The notes beneath the pieces were generated by a model. It did not search any database and was not told the DNA's origin. It saw only the letters and a list, made by a program, of their open reading frames with translations. A stretch of DNA of 45,813 nucleotides, taken from NCBI GenBank assembly GCA_947259685.1, contig CAMYNC010000043.1, forward strand, positions 1,241 through 47,053, written 5' to 3'. The position numbers and the translations under genes were made by a program. Positions 30,986 to 39,907 of the stretch are shown piece by piece (within the stretch, counting starts at the first letter, position 1; every line of letters starts with the position of its first letter). The stretch is from an uncultured Desulfuromonadales bacterium. Lineage in GTDB: Bacteria; Desulfobacterota; Desulfuromonadia; Desulfuromonadales; Geopsychrobacteraceae.

Positions 30986-32052
30986 TGGTGGCTCCCGTTA
31001 AGGTCCTCATCGTTGACGACTCGGCATTCAGTCGGGTTTCGATCGGTAAAATGTTGGAAAAAACCCCGGCGATTCAGGTTGTCGGTTATGCCGTTAATGG
31101 AGAAGAGGGTCTGCGAAAACTGCTTGAGTTGCAGCCAGATGTCGTGACTCTTGACCTTGAGATGCCGCGTATGGGGGGCTTCGGCCTGTTGCGTTTGATC
31201 ACCCAGAACAACCCGGTGCCGGTGATTGTGGTTTCTTCGCAAAACCAGCGGCAGGATGTATTTAAAGCTCTGGAATTGGGGGCGATCGATTTTATCGCCA
31301 AGCCGGCCCGGGCGAAAAGTTCTGATCTATATTCGATCGAGCAGGATCTGACCCTTAAAGTCTTGGAAGCGGCAAGATTGAAAGGCAAAAAGCTGCTACG
31401 CCACATTTCGGCTGGCAGCCTCACTACTAACGAGCCGGTGAAGCTTGCCAGGCCGATCAACTATCGGTCAGAAGTGCTCCTGATTGGCGCCTCAACCGGT
31501 GGGCCCCCGGCACTGCATCAACTGTTTTCTGCAATCAAGGATAAATTGCCGATTCCGGTTGCTGTTGCCCAGCACATGCCCCCCGGATTTACCCAATCTT
31601 TTGCTAATCGACTGAATGATAATTCACCGATGCATGTGAAAGAGGCTGAAGACGGTGACCGGATGCTCCCCGGCCAGGTTTTGATCTGTCCTGGCAGCAA
31701 GAATATGGAACTTGAAGAAGCTGCCGGCCTTGCCCGGGTGCGGATCGTTGATCCCCCGGAAGTGCAGATTTACACCCCTTCAGTCGACGTGCTGTTCCGT
31801 ACCGGCGCTCAAGTTTATGGCGGGAGCGCGCTTGGCGTGGTGATGACCGGAATGGGGAACGATGGTGCCTCCGGGACCAGATCGATTGTGGACGCCGGAG
31901 GACGGGTGCTGGCTGAGGCTGAGGAAACCTGCGTTGTCTATGGGATGCCGAAGGAAGCCTATTTAACCGGCAAGGTTGAAAAATCGGTGCCGCTCCCACA
32001 GCTGTTGGCAGAAATAGAACTACGCTGTCGGCCTCGACGTCCCGTCAGTTAG
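30985..32052 (+). CDS. cheB: Protein-glutamate methylesterase CheB
   Basis: 355 residues. The receiver (1-120) has phosphoacceptor D57 in VVTLDLEMPRMGG. After a linker comes the methylesterase domain with the Ser of GASTGGP (about residue 170), the His of AQHMPPGFT (about 197) and the Asp of MTGMGNDGASG (about 293). It removes methyl groups, or deamidates glutamines, on chemoreceptors when phosphorylated by CheA. The cluster has CheR and CheB but no CheD or chemoreceptor, so receptors must be encoded elsewhere. Confidence 0.96.
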   Translation: MVAPVKVLIVDDSAFSRVSIGKMLEKTPAIQVVGYAVNGEEGLRKLLELQPDVVTLDLEMPRMGGFGLLRLITQNNPVPVIVVSSQNQRQDVFKALELGAIDFIAKPARAKSSDLYSIEQDLTLKVLEAARLKGKKLLRHISAGSLTTNEPVKLARPINYRSEVLLIGASTGGPPALHQLFSAIKDKLPIPVAVAQHMPPGFTQSFANRLNDNSPMHVKEAEDGDRMLPGQVLICPGSKNMELEEAAGLARVRIVDPPEVQIYTPSVDVLFRTGAQVYGGSALGVVMTGMGNDGASGTRSIVDAGGRVLAEAEETCVVYGMPKEAYLTGKVEKSVPLPQLLAEIELRCRPRRPVS

Positions 32053-32073
32053 TTTCTGTCCGGTAACGCCCAA

Positions 32074-32165
32074 TTTTGCAATCCCTGCGCCAATCTGCGG
32101 ACTTATTTGTGCGATGTACCATGTACGTCTCCGCGCAATTCCTTGATTTCCTTGGCCATGCAAAA
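32074..32165. repeat. Symmetric palindromic element downstream of cheB
   Basis: Perfect end repeats TTTTGCA (32074-32080) and TGCAAAA (32159-32165) flank a 92-base imperfect palindrome. Its exact centre is GTAC-CAT-GTAC (32116-32126). The design resembles the element at 19713-19819 but the sequence differs. A REP/MITE-like dispersed element is likely. A short hairpin CGTTTC/GAAACG follows at 32173-32191. Confidence 0.5.
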
Positions 32166-32238
32166 AAATGCTCGTTTCCAAATCAGAAACGTTGCCGCAG
32201 CCTGTGACGCTGGTATTTACCCGCTCAAACTGTTACAG

Positions 32239-32259
32239 TGGCACCTCAATTGTTATACA
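32239..32259 (+). promoter_or_regulatory. Promoter-like region before the last response regulator
   Basis: TGGCAC-N5-TTGT (32239-32253) resembles a sigma54 promoter except for T where the -12 GC has C. An overlapping TGTTATACA (32251-32259) resembles an extended -10. The palindrome CAGGT-TAT-ACCTG (32265-32277) follows at once. Which sigma factor applies is undecided. Confidence 0.35.
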
Positions 32260-32300
32260 TGAATCAGGTTATACCTGTGCTGAGCGATGGAGTAGGGGAG

Positions 32301-32681
32301 ATGCAGAATAGCAAAGTCTTGGTTGTCGATGATTCACCGACCATGCGCCAGTTGATCGTTTTTGCCTTGCGACGGATCGCCGGGTTGCAGATTCATGAAG
32401 CTGGCGACGGTGTGGCAGCGCTGAAAAAGTTATCAGCAGAGAGCTACGATCTGTTATTGACCGATATTAATATGCCGATTATGGACGGTTTGAAGCTGGT
32501 CAGCCTGGTTCGCAACGACCCACAATATAAGTCCTTGCCAGTGGTGGTGATTACCACTGAAGGTGCGCAGATGGATCGAGAGCGAGCCATCGCTTTAGGG
32601 GCGAACGAATACATCACCAAGCCGATTCAGACGGCGCGAATAATTGAGGTGACCAGGCAGTTGCTGGAACCGGCTGGTTAA
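32301..32681 (+). CDS. Stand-alone CheY-like response regulator
   Basis: 126 residues, one receiver domain with the phosphoacceptor in LLTDINMPIMDG, a switch Thr in VITTEGA and Lys in YITKPI. It is closely similar in wording to the receiver at 22460 (VADDSSTMR vs VVDDSPTMR; TDINMP; RNDPQYK vs RNNPLYK), so the two arose by duplication. It lies 248 bases after cheB, behind its own promoter-like region, so it may be expressed separately. Its ribosome site GGAG is 8 bases before the ATG. Confidence 0.92.
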   Translation: MQNSKVLVVDDSPTMRQLIVFALRRIAGLQIHEAGDGVAALKKLSAESYDLLLTDINMPIMDGLKLVSLVRNDPQYKSLPVVVITTEGAQMDRERAIALGANEYITKPIQTARIIEVTRQLLEPAG

Positions 32682-32706
32682 TGCTGCAGGCCAAGTCTTT
32701 AGAGGC

Positions 32707-32735
32707 TTGACAGTCTGTGGTGAACATGCAATAAG
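32707..32735 (+). promoter_or_regulatory. Sigma70 promoter of infA
   Basis: A perfect TTGACA is followed after 17 bases by AATAAG (4 of 6 to consensus). It begins 25 bases after the response regulator stop and about 50 bases before the infA start. Confidence 0.6.
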
Positions 32736-32784
32736 ACGCTAATTTCACACTTTTTATGAAAAAGATCCATTTCAGGAGGCAGAG

Positions 32785-33003
32785 TTGTCAAAAGAAGAAG
32801 CAATCGAGGTTGAAGGGGAAGTTGTCGAGCCATTGCCGAATGCCATGTTTCGGGTCAAACTGGATAATGGTCATGTGGTGCTGGCGCACATTTCGGGAAA
32901 GATGCGGAAATATTATATTCGTATCCTGCCTGGTGATCGGGTTACCGTAGAACTGTCACCTTATGATTTGACGCGCGGTCGCATTACCTACCGGGCGAAG
33001 TAA
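32785..33003 (+). CDS. infA: Translation initiation factor IF-1
   Basis: 72 residues, a single S1/OB-fold domain: [38 protein letters not shown] and [20 protein letters not shown]-1 binds the 30S A site during initiation. The start is TTG, five bases after AGGAGG; there is no ATG in position. It stands alone before leuS instead of in a ribosomal-protein operon. Confidence 0.97.
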   Translation: MSKEEAIEVEGEVVEPLPNAMFRVKLDNGHVVLAHISGKMRKYYIRILPGDRVTVELSPYDLTRGRITYRAK

Positions 33004-33086
33004 GAATTTCAGCGTCCCGCTATGAATCTTTCTCTGGGTTAAGTGGGATAGGTGCAGGGGGGACTCTCCCCAGCAGTGATCATGAT

Positions 33087-33105
33087 ACCGGCTTGCGCCG
33101 GTTTT
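33087..33105 (+). terminator. Possible terminator between infA and leuS
   Basis: Stem ACCGGC/GCCGGT (33087-33092 with 33097-33102), a TTGC loop, then TTT. The T run is short. A second hairpin, GGGGA/TCCCC, lies at 33059-33071. No riboswitch or T-box could be recognised in this 170-base leader. Confidence 0.5.
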
Positions 33106-33173
33106 CGTGTATCTACTCTCTAATTTGATCCGGTGAAGATGTGACGGTCAATTCCTGCCGTTGCGGAGGAACT

Positions 33174-35729
33174 ATGGAAAAGCAGTACGTCCCCAAAGAA
33201 GTCGAGCAAAAGTGGCAACAAAACTGGCAGCAGGCGCAAGCTTTTCGCGTTACTGAGGATTCAGAAAAACAGAAATTCTATCTGCTGGAAATGTTTCCCT
33301 ATCCCTCCGGTCGAATCCATATGGGGCACGTGCGCAACTATGCCATCGGCGATGTCGTCGCCCGTTTCAAGCGGATGCAGGGCTTCAACGTCCTGCACCC
33401 GATGGGCTGGGATGCCTTCGGAATGCCGGCGGAGAACGCCGCGATCGAACATGGCACCCACCCGAAGAAATGGACCTATGAGAATATCGCCAGTATGCGC
33501 GAGCAGCTCAAGCGGATGGGCCTCTCTTACGACTGGCAGCGGGAATTTGCCACCTGCGACCCGGAATATTCCCGTTGGGAGCAGTTGATCTTCCTCAAAA
33601 TGCTCGAAGCTGGTCTGGCTTACAAAAAAGCTTCCTCGGTGAACTGGTGCCCCGACTGCCAGACGGTGTTGGCGAATGAGCAGGTCGATGATGGCTGTTG
33701 CTGGCGGTGCGATAACCTGGTTGAGCAAAAAGAGCTCGACCAATGGTTCTTCAAGATCACCACCTATGCCGATGAACTGCTTAATTGGACCAATAAACTT
33801 CCGGGCTGGCCGGAGCGTGTGCTGGCGATGCAGCGTAACTGGATCGGCAAAAGCTACGGCTGTGAAATTGAGTTCCCGGTGGTTGAAAGCAAAGCAAAGA
33901 TCAGGGTGTTTACCACCCGTCCCGATACGCTATTCGGTGCGACCTTTATGAGTCTGGCACCGGAACATCCGCAGGTAAAGTCGTTGGTTACCGCCGAACA
34001 GCAGGAAGAGGTGGCCAGCTTTGTCGCTCAAGTTGAGCGCCAGGACAAGCTTCAGCGCACCAGTGGTGAGCTGGAGAAGCTTGGGGTATTCACTGGTTCT
34101 TACGCCATCAATCCGCTGACCGGGGACAAAATTCCGGTTTTCCTGGCCAACTTCGTGTTGATGGATTACGGAACCGGCGCGGTTATGGCGGTCCCGGCCC
34201 ACGATCAGCGCGATTTCGAGTTCGCTCGCAAGTATGAATTGGTGATTCGAGTGGTTATTCAGCCGGAAGGGGAGGTCCTGGTCGCTGAACAGATGGCTGA
34301 AGCCCACACTGGTTCTGGATTGCTCGTCAATTCTGGTCGGTTTGATGGGGTTGACAACGAAGCGGCCAAAGAACAGATTGCCGAATATCTTGACAGTCGT
34401 GGCGAAGGGCGCAAAACCATCAACTACCGGTTACGCGATTGGGGGGTTTCTCGCCAGCGATATTGGGGGACGCCGATTCCGATCATTTACTGTGATGATT
34501 GTGGTGCCGTGCCAGTTCCTGAGAAAGATCTGCCAGTGTTGTTGCCGGAAGATGTTGCGTTGACTGGTGAAGGTGGCTCGCCACTGGCCAGGCATCAGGA
34601 ATTCCTGAACGTCACCTGTCCGAAGTGTCATCAGCCAGCCCGGCGTGAAAGCGATACCTTTGACACCTTTGTCGAAAGCTCCTGGTATTTTGCCCGCTAT
34701 GCCTGCCCCGATTTTCAGGGCGGTCCGCTTGATAAAGAAGCCGCCAACTACTGGTTGCCGGTCGATCAGTACATTGGTGGAATCGAACATGCGGTCATGC
34801 ATTTGCTTTATGCGCGCTTTTTCACCAAGGTTCTGCGTGACCTGAACATGCTCGATGTTGATGAGCCATTCACCAACCTGCTGACCCAGGGCATGGTCTG
34901 CATGGAGACCCAACGCTGTGCCGAGCATGGCTGGCTTTACCCGGAACAGATCAGCGAGGGCAGCTGTTCGCTTTGCGGTCGGCCCGCTGAATTGGGGCGC
35001 ACCGAGAAGATGAGCAAGTCGAAGAAAAACGTTGTTGATCCCAATCAACTGATCGAGCAGTACGGGGCCGATACCGCACGCCTTTTTTCTTTGTTTGCAG
35101 CACCACCGGAAAAAGATTTGGAGTGGAACGAGCAGGGGGTAGAAGGTTGCGCCCGCTTCCTCGGGCGGGTCTGGCGGGCGGTTTGCGACAATCTGGAGTT
35201 GATTGCCAGGGCCGAGGTTGCCAGCAACGCCGAAGGCAGTGCTGTAGATTTGCGCCGGAAAACTCATCAAACAATCAAAAAGGTCACGGAAGATATCGAC
35301 GGCCGCTTTCACTTCAATACGGCGATTGCGGCGGTGATGGAACTGGTAAACGCAATCTATGCATTCAAGGCTGGCCAGGACCATCCTGAGGTCTTACGTG
35401 AAGCTCTTGAAACGGTGGTGCGTCTGCTCAACCCATTCGTGCCACACGCCAGTGAAGAACTTTGGCAACTGCTCGGCCACAGTCAGAGTGTTGAGGCCGC
35501 CGGCTGGCCTGCTTTTGATGCCACCGCCCTGGTCGCCAACGAAATTACCCTGGTGGTGCAGGTGAACGGCAAGGTCCGTGGCAAGGTCGAGGTGCCGGTT
35601 GCTGCGGAAAAAGGCGAATTGGAGGCTGCCGCCCAAACCGATCCAAATGTGCAGAGATTTATCGAAGGCAAGCAGGTAAAAAAAATAATCATCGTGCCGA
35701 AGCGGTTGATCAACATCGTGGTGTCTTGA
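33174..35729 (+). CDS. leuS: Leucyl-tRNA synthetase
   Basis: 851 residues of bacterial LeuRS. HIGH-type HMGH is at about 49-52 in [16 protein letters not shown], and KMSKS at about 612-616. The editing (CP1) domain carries [12 protein letters not shown] and [19 protein letters not shown] zinc-like CxxC pair (CPDC, CWRC) precedes it. It charges tRNA-Leu. The ATG at 33174 follows GGAGGAACT; a frame opening at 33141 is not needed. Its stop overlaps the lptE start. Confidence 0.97.
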   Translation: MEKQYVPKEVEQKWQQNWQQAQAFRVTEDSEKQKFYLLEMFPYPSGRIHMGHVRNYAIGDVVARFKRMQGFNVLHPMGWDAFGMPAENAAIEHGTHPKKWTYENIASMREQLKRMGLSYDWQREFATCDPEYSRWEQLIFLKMLEAGLAYKKASSVNWCPDCQTVLANEQVDDGCCWRCDNLVEQKELDQWFFKITTYADELLNWTNKLPGWPERVLAMQRNWIGKSYGCEIEFPVVESKAKIRVFTTRPDTLFGATFMSLAPEHPQVKSLVTAEQQEEVASFVAQVERQDKLQRTSGELEKLGVFTGSYAINPLTGDKIPVFLANFVLMDYGTGAVMAVPAHDQRDFEFARKYELVIRVVIQPEGEVLVAEQMAEAHTGSGLLVNSGRFDGVDNEAAKEQIAEYLDSRGEGRKTINYRLRDWGVSRQRYWGTPIPIIYCDDCGAVPVPEKDLPVLLPEDVALTGEGGSPLARHQEFLNVTCPKCHQPARRESDTFDTFVESSWYFARYACPDFQGGPLDKEAANYWLPVDQYIGGIEHAVMHLLYARFFTKVLRDLNMLDVDEPFTNLLTQGMVCMETQRCAEHGWLYPEQISEGSCSLCGRPAELGRTEKMSKSKKNVVDPNQLIEQYGADTARLFSLFAAPPEKDLEWNEQGVEGCARFLGRVWRAVCDNLELIARAEVASNAEGSAVDLRRKTHQTIKKVTEDIDGRFHFNTAIAAVMELVNAIYAFKAGQDHPEVLREALETVVRLLNPFVPHASEELWQLLGHSQSVEAAGWPAFDATALVANEITLVVQVNGKVRGKVEVPVAAEKGELEAAAQTDPNVQRFIEGKQVKKIIIVPKRLINIVVS

Positions 35730-36232
35730 TGCGAAATCTGCTGAGCTGCATGTTGCTGCTTTGCTTAACCGCCTGCGGCTATAACTTTGCCGGCCAGGGG
35801 GAGCTGCCGGGTGGCGCCAAAACGATTTTTGTTCCCCTGTTCAAAAACCAGACAGCTGAACCACTGCTGGAAAATAACCTCAGCAATGCCGTCAGCGTGG
35901 TTTTCGCGCGCAACAACCGCATGTCACTTATTGCCGATCGGCAAGCTGCGGATGCGGTGTTTGAGGGCGTGGTCAAGTCTTTTAGCAGCAGGGCGCTTGC
36001 CTATGATCAGAATGATGATATCAGCGAGTACCGTGCCACCATTCAGGTTGAAGCGCGGTTGCTCCAGGAGGACGACGGCCGCTTGCTCTGGCAGGGGACT
36101 GTTGCTTGGAGTGAGGCCTATGATGCGGCAACGAACAAGAACCTTCAGGAAGTTCTGAAACAAGAGGCTATCGACGAAATCAGCCAACGTCTCGCAGAAG
36201 AACTCCTTTATCGCTTGATCGATAATTTTTAG
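35729..36232 (+). CDS. lptE: LPS-assembly lipoprotein LptE
   Basis: 167 residues with a lipoprotein signal (LLLCLTAC, Cys at the lipobox) followed by GYNFAGQGELPG and the LptE/RlpB fold (Pfam PF04390), for example VPLFKNQTAEPLLENNLSNAV. LptE plugs the LptD barrel and helps place lipopolysaccharide in the outer leaflet. The leuS-lptE-holA order matches Escherichia coli, which strengthens the call. The ATG overlaps the leuS stop (TGATG). Confidence 0.88.
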   Translation: MRNLLSCMLLLCLTACGYNFAGQGELPGGAKTIFVPLFKNQTAEPLLENNLSNAVSVVFARNNRMSLIADRQAADAVFEGVVKSFSSRALAYDQNDDISEYRATIQVEARLLQEDDGRLLWQGTVAWSEAYDAATNKNLQEVLKQEAIDEISQRLAEELLYRLIDNF

Positions 36233-36240
36233 GCGGGCAG

Positions 36241-37242
36241 ATGAAACCGGATGACCTGCTGGGCAGGCTGCGCAATAAGCAAGTTCCGGAGCTGATCTTT
36301 CTCTATGGTCAGGAACCATTCCTGATTCAACGAGTGGCAGGCTTGATCAGACGCGCCGTGCTGACCGCCGGCAAAGATGATTTCAACGATAACCAGTTTT
36401 ACGGCAAAGAGTCCACCGCTGTGCAGATTATTGATGCTGCGCTGACTTTTCCGGTTTTTGCGGAACGCCGTCTGGTGACGATTAAAGATGCTCATCAGCT
36501 GCCGGCTGCTGAGTTGGAAGAACTAATCCCCTACCTGAAAAAGCCGGTCCCAGAAACCTGTCTGCTGTTTATCGGCGAAAAAATCGACAGTCGGCGGAAA
36601 TTTTTCCAGCAATTTAAAAAAGTCGGTGCCCTCGTTGAGTTCAAGCCACTTTCTGAGCGGGAGCTCCCTGGGCATATCCGTTCCTTTTTAGAGGAGCGCG
36701 AAGTCAGGATAACTGGTGATGCCCTCGATCTGCTCTGCAATATGCTTGGTGGCAGCTTGCATGAGGTGCACAGCGAGCTGGAAAAGCTGCTCACCTATCT
36801 TGGTCAGCGGAACCTGGTAGACGTTGCCGATATTCAGGCCATTGTTTCAAAAGGGCATACGGAGAATATTTTTGAATTGGGTAATGCGGTAGGGCGGGGT
36901 GATGTGGCCCGGGCGCTGACCCTGGTTAAGGCGCTGACCGACGCTGGAGAAGCGCCGCTGAAGATTTTATCGCTGCTGGTCAGACACTTTCGGCAACTTT
37001 GGAAGGTGCGGGAACTGCAGGTGCAGAATCAAGCCAAGCGGGAGATTGCCAGCGGTGCCGGGGTGCCTTTTTTTATAGTTGATGCATTGGTTGCGCAGGG
37101 CAAGCGGTTTTCCCGGCAAGATTTTCAACAGGCTTATGAGCTGTTTCTGGAAACCGACTTGGCGATGAAGTCGAGTGGCGGCGATGCGGAAGCACTGCTG
37201 GATAGCTTGTTGCTTAAGCTGACCAAGCGGCGCACAAGATAA
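36241..37242 (+). CDS. holA: DNA polymerase III delta subunit
   Basis: 333 residues of the HolA family. The opening LIFLYGQEPFLIQRVAGLIR resembles the nucleotide-fold start of delta, which has no Walker A. The middle shows TFPVFAERRLVTIKDA, and the C-terminal collar has ALTLVKALTDAGEAPLKIL followed by LLVRHFRQLWKV. Delta opens the sliding clamp. With holB at 16261 the window holds both minor clamp-loader subunits, in separate operons. A bidirectional terminator follows at once. Confidence 0.93.
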   Translation: MKPDDLLGRLRNKQVPELIFLYGQEPFLIQRVAGLIRRAVLTAGKDDFNDNQFYGKESTAVQIIDAALTFPVFAERRLVTIKDAHQLPAAELEELIPYLKKPVPETCLLFIGEKIDSRRKFFQQFKKVGALVEFKPLSERELPGHIRSFLEEREVRITGDALDLLCNMLGGSLHEVHSELEKLLTYLGQRNLVDVADIQAIVSKGHTENIFELGNAVGRGDVARALTLVKALTDAGEAPLKILSLLVRHFRQLWKVRELQVQNQAKREIASGAGVPFFIVDALVAQGKRFSRQDFQQAYELFLETDLAMKSSGGDAEALLDSLLLKLTKRRTR

Positions 37243-37244
37243 AA

Positions 37245-37267
37245 AAAGGGGCCTTGACGGCCCCTTT
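37245..37267. terminator. Bidirectional terminator between holA and rpsT
   Basis: Perfect 9-bp stem AAAGGGGCC/GGCCCCTTT with a TTGAC loop, set in an A run on the left and followed by TTTAAAAA. It ends the convergent holA and rpsT transcripts. Confidence 0.85.
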
Positions 37268-37291
37268 AAAAATCTATCCTGAGTGCAGAAG

Positions 37292-37555
37292 TTAGCCCAG
37301 GCTGTTCACCAGTTTGGTCAAGCGGGAGATTTTCCGGCTGGCGGTCGCTTTGTGGATAACCCCTTTGGTGCTGGTCTTGTCGATATAGGGGATCACTTTG
37401 GCCAGGGCTTCCTGAGCAGCGTCCTTCTCACCTGCCGCAGCAGCTTCACGAACCTGCTTGACCAGGGTGCGCATGGTCGAACGAATATGGGTGTTGCGCG
37501 CATGACGAACTTTATTCTGCTTGTTGCGTTTGATGGCTGATTTATGGTTTGCCAC
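37292..37555 (-). CDS. rpsT: Small ribosomal subunit protein bS20
   Basis: 87 residues, strongly basic and helical: ANHKSAIKRNKQNKVRHARN, IRSTMRTLVKQV, GVIHKATASRKISRLTKLV. bS20 binds 16S rRNA in the body of the 30S subunit. The ATG follows GGAGAACAG. It is a single-gene unit between a consensus promoter and a bidirectional terminator. Confidence 0.97.
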   Translation of the reverse strand: MANHKSAIKRNKQNKVRHARNTHIRSTMRTLVKQVREAAAAGEKDAAQEALAKVIPYIDKTSTKGVIHKATASRKISRLTKLVNSLG

Positions 37556-37604
37556 GATCTGTTCTCCTTGGTTGGATAATGATTTTAGCTAGCAAAGTGC
37601 CGGG

Positions 37605-37633
37605 ATAATAATCAGCTTGAGTCTTGCTGTCAA
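37605..37633 (-). promoter_or_regulatory. Sigma70 promoter of rpsT
   Basis: On the minus strand a perfect TTGACA is followed after 17 bases by TATTAT (5 of 6). It lies 50 bases before the rpsT start, a strong promoter as expected for a ribosomal protein. Confidence 0.85.
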
Positions 37634-37717
37634 GTTAGAAAATGCAAATCACTCTTGGTTTTTATCGTTTGTTCAGTAGCTTAGCAATTTTAATCCTGGG
37701 ATTAAATTTATTAAACA

Positions 37718-39295
37718 ATGGCAGTGAAGAATAAAATAGCCGCCGCGACCCTGGTCATGGCTTCGGCAACCGCGCTCAGTCGGGTGGCAGGGCTGGTTCG
37801 GGATATGGTGGTTGCACGGCTTTTCGGGGCCGGTTTCGCAACCGATGCTTTTTTTATGGCTTTTACCATCCCGAATTTGTTGCGCCGGTTTTTTGGCGAA
37901 GGGGCATTGACCGCTGCCTTTGTGCCGATATTTTCTGCAGTCTATCATCGGCGCAGCAAACAGGAGGCGCAGCAACTGGCAAATCGCTGCGCCAGTCTAC
38001 TGCTGCTGGTAATGCTGGTCATCGTCTGCCTGGGTATATTGCTGTCCCCTTGGGTCGTGCAGGGGATCGGTTTTGGATTTGGCGAGATCGAAGGCAAGCT
38101 GGCGCTGACCGATCAGCTAAACCGGTTAATGTTCCCCTTTATCGGCCTGGTTTCACTGCTGGCCTTGCTGACTGGGGTGTTGAATGTGCATGGCCACTTT
38201 TTCCTGCCCTCGTTGTCGCCGCTATTTCTTAACCTGGCGATGATTGTTAGCGCCTTGACCCTGGGCCAGCTTTTTGAGCAACCGATCTTTTCTTTGGGGA
38301 TCGGCGTTTTGCTTGGTGGCTGTTTACAGCTGCTGCTGCAGTGGCCGGTTTTGTTGCGCTATGGGATCCGTTTTCGGTTTGATTTCCGGTTTCGTCAGGA
38401 TGAACAGTTACGCAAGATCGTCCGCCTGATGCTGCCAGGAATCGCCGGAGTGGCGATTTATCAGATTAATGTCATCGTGACCCGCTTGCTGGCATCTTTT
38501 CTCCCTGAGGGGAGTGTCTCCTATCTGTATTACGGACAGCGGCTGTTCGAATTTCCACAGGGCATCTTTATTGTCTCGCTGGCGCAGGCCGCCTTGCCGC
38601 TGATGAGTCGGCAGGTTGCCGAGGATGATCATCAGGGGTTGCAGCAATCACTCAGATTTGCCCTGGCACTGATCACCATATTTGCCCTGCCGGCAGTGGT
38701 GGGTTTGATGTTCTGTGCTAAGCCGGTTTACTCGCTGTTTTTCCTCGGCGGAGAATTTGATCAGGCCGCCTTGGAAAATACCGCATGGGCACTGGTCTGT
38801 TATGCCCCCGGGCTGGTGTTCGTCGGTTACAGTCGAATCGCTGCGCAGACCTTTTTTGCCCTGAAGGATACCCGAACCCCTGTGGTGATCTCTTTCTGGA
38901 CCCTGTTGGTGAATGCGGTCGCTGGGGTGGTATTGATGGGCCCCTTCGGGCACCTTGGTCTTGCTGGTGCACTGACCCTGGCTTCGCTGGTTAACGCGAT
39001 AATGCTGCTTTGGGCGCTGAGGACCAAGGTTGGCCCATTCCTGCAGGGCAGCCTCTGGCAGCCACTGCTCAAGGCTTTGCCTGGCTGTGCTCTGATGGCG
39101 GTGTTTGTCTGGCAGCTGCTGAGTTTGACTGACTGGTCACAGGTCGGTGGCGGCCTGGAAAAGGCTCTCTGCCTGTCTGCTGCGGTCGCTGGTGGTGGAC
39201 TGATCTATCTTGCCAGTTGCCTCCTGTTTCGGCTTGAGGAGATCAAGCAGGGGCTGAATTTGTTGCTCCGCAGAAAGCCGCAAGGCAATTCCTAG
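37718..39295 (+). CDS. murJ: Lipid II flippase MurJ
   Basis: 525 residues with about 14 membrane helices of the MviN/MOP family: SRVAGLVRDMVVARLFGAG, FFMAFTIPNLLRRFFGEGALTAAFVP and GIAGVAIYQINVIVTRLLAS. MurJ turns the lipid-linked peptidoglycan precursor across the inner membrane. Conserved arginines and the FFGEGA stretch of the family are present. The ribosome site is weak. It reads divergently from rpsT and ends overlapping the convergent fxsA by 4 bases. Confidence 0.93.
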   Translation: MAVKNKIAAATLVMASATALSRVAGLVRDMVVARLFGAGFATDAFFMAFTIPNLLRRFFGEGALTAAFVPIFSAVYHRRSKQEAQQLANRCASLLLLVMLVIVCLGILLSPWVVQGIGFGFGEIEGKLALTDQLNRLMFPFIGLVSLLALLTGVLNVHGHFFLPSLSPLFLNLAMIVSALTLGQLFEQPIFSLGIGVLLGGCLQLLLQWPVLLRYGIRFRFDFRFRQDEQLRKIVRLMLPGIAGVAIYQINVIVTRLLASFLPEGSVSYLYYGQRLFEFPQGIFIVSLAQAALPLMSRQVAEDDHQGLQQSLRFALALITIFALPAVVGLMFCAKPVYSLFFLGGEFDQAALENTAWALVCYAPGLVFVGYSRIAAQTFFALKDTRTPVVISFWTLLVNAVAGVVLMGPFGHLGLAGALTLASLVNAIMLLWALRTKVGPFLQGSLWQPLLKALPGCALMAVFVWQLLSLTDWSQVGGGLEKALCLSAAVAGGGLIYLASCLLFRLEEIKQGLNLLLRRKPQGNS

Positions 39296-39651
39296 AGGCG
39301 CTTAAAGTGAATTTCCCCCCGGGCGATTTTTCTTTCCAACCAAAGTTTCGCCCAGCCCTTGAAGATTGCTCTTGTCGCTGGCGTCAGCAGGGTAAAGCCG
39401 AAAAGGTCGGTGCAAAACCCCGGGGTGAGCAGTAATAAACCGCCAGCCAGGATCATTGCCCCATCGAGCATCTCTCCCGTTGGAACGCGTCCAGCGTTCA
39501 GGTCATTCTGCATGCGATTAATCAGCTGAATTCCAGTGAGAATAATCAGCCCGATGGTTGCACCGACACCGATCTGGGTTCCCGCTTCGATGAGGACATA
39601 AAGTTCCAGGATCGGGATCAAAGTAAAGAGTAAAATCAGCTTTATAAACAT
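39292..39651 (-). CDS. fxsA: FxsA-family membrane protein
   Basis: 119 residues with three membrane segments: FIKLILLFTLIPILELYVLI, then VGATIGLIILTGIQL, then a helix around MILAGGLLLLTPGFCTDL. The LTPGFxTD motif is the FxsA signature (Pfam PF04186). In E. coli FxsA (suppressor of F exclusion of phage T7) influences F-factor phage exclusion; the general role is unknown. It overlaps murJ by 4 bases tail to tail, with no terminator between them. Confidence 0.88.
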   Translation of the reverse strand: MFIKLILLFTLIPILELYVLIEAGTQIGVGATIGLIILTGIQLINRMQNDLNAGRVPTGEMLDGAMILAGGLLLLTPGFCTDLFGFTLLTPATRAIFKGWAKLWLERKIARGEIHFKRL

Positions 39652-39829
39652 TATATTTGCCTTTTTATAAAAATTCCTAAATTAAACTGTGCAGCAATAT
39701 GGTAATTCCTATGCTCTGATGATACATTCCTCTAAGCTATTGAAATACTGAGACTTAATAATGTGCCCAAAAAATGAGCAAGGAGTAGAAGGGGGCTCAG
39801 TTTACAAAGCTTTAGATCATTTCAACAGG

Positions 39830-39874
39830 GTTTTGCACAGCTTGTCCACATTATTTGTGGAAGAGCTGTAAAAC
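39830..39874. other. Long hairpin carrying DnaA-box-like sequences
   Basis: GTTTT and AAAAC (39830-39834, 39870-39874), ACAGCT/AGCTGT (39837-39842 with 39864-39869) and TCCACA/TGTGGA (39845-39850 with 39856-39861) make one almost continuous stem with a TTATT loop. Its two arms contain TTGTCCACA (plus) and TCTTCCACA (minus), close to the DnaA box TTATNCACA. It lies in the 256-base gap between fxsA and mazG. Confidence 0.5.
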
Positions 39875-39907
39875 TATCGATTTTTCGCTAACTTTAGAAT
39901 TGTTGAC

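Noticed and set aside
33004..33173. A T-box or riboswitch in the leuS leader
   Set aside because: Only two small hairpins are present; no T-box sequence, specifier loop or known aptamer core was found.
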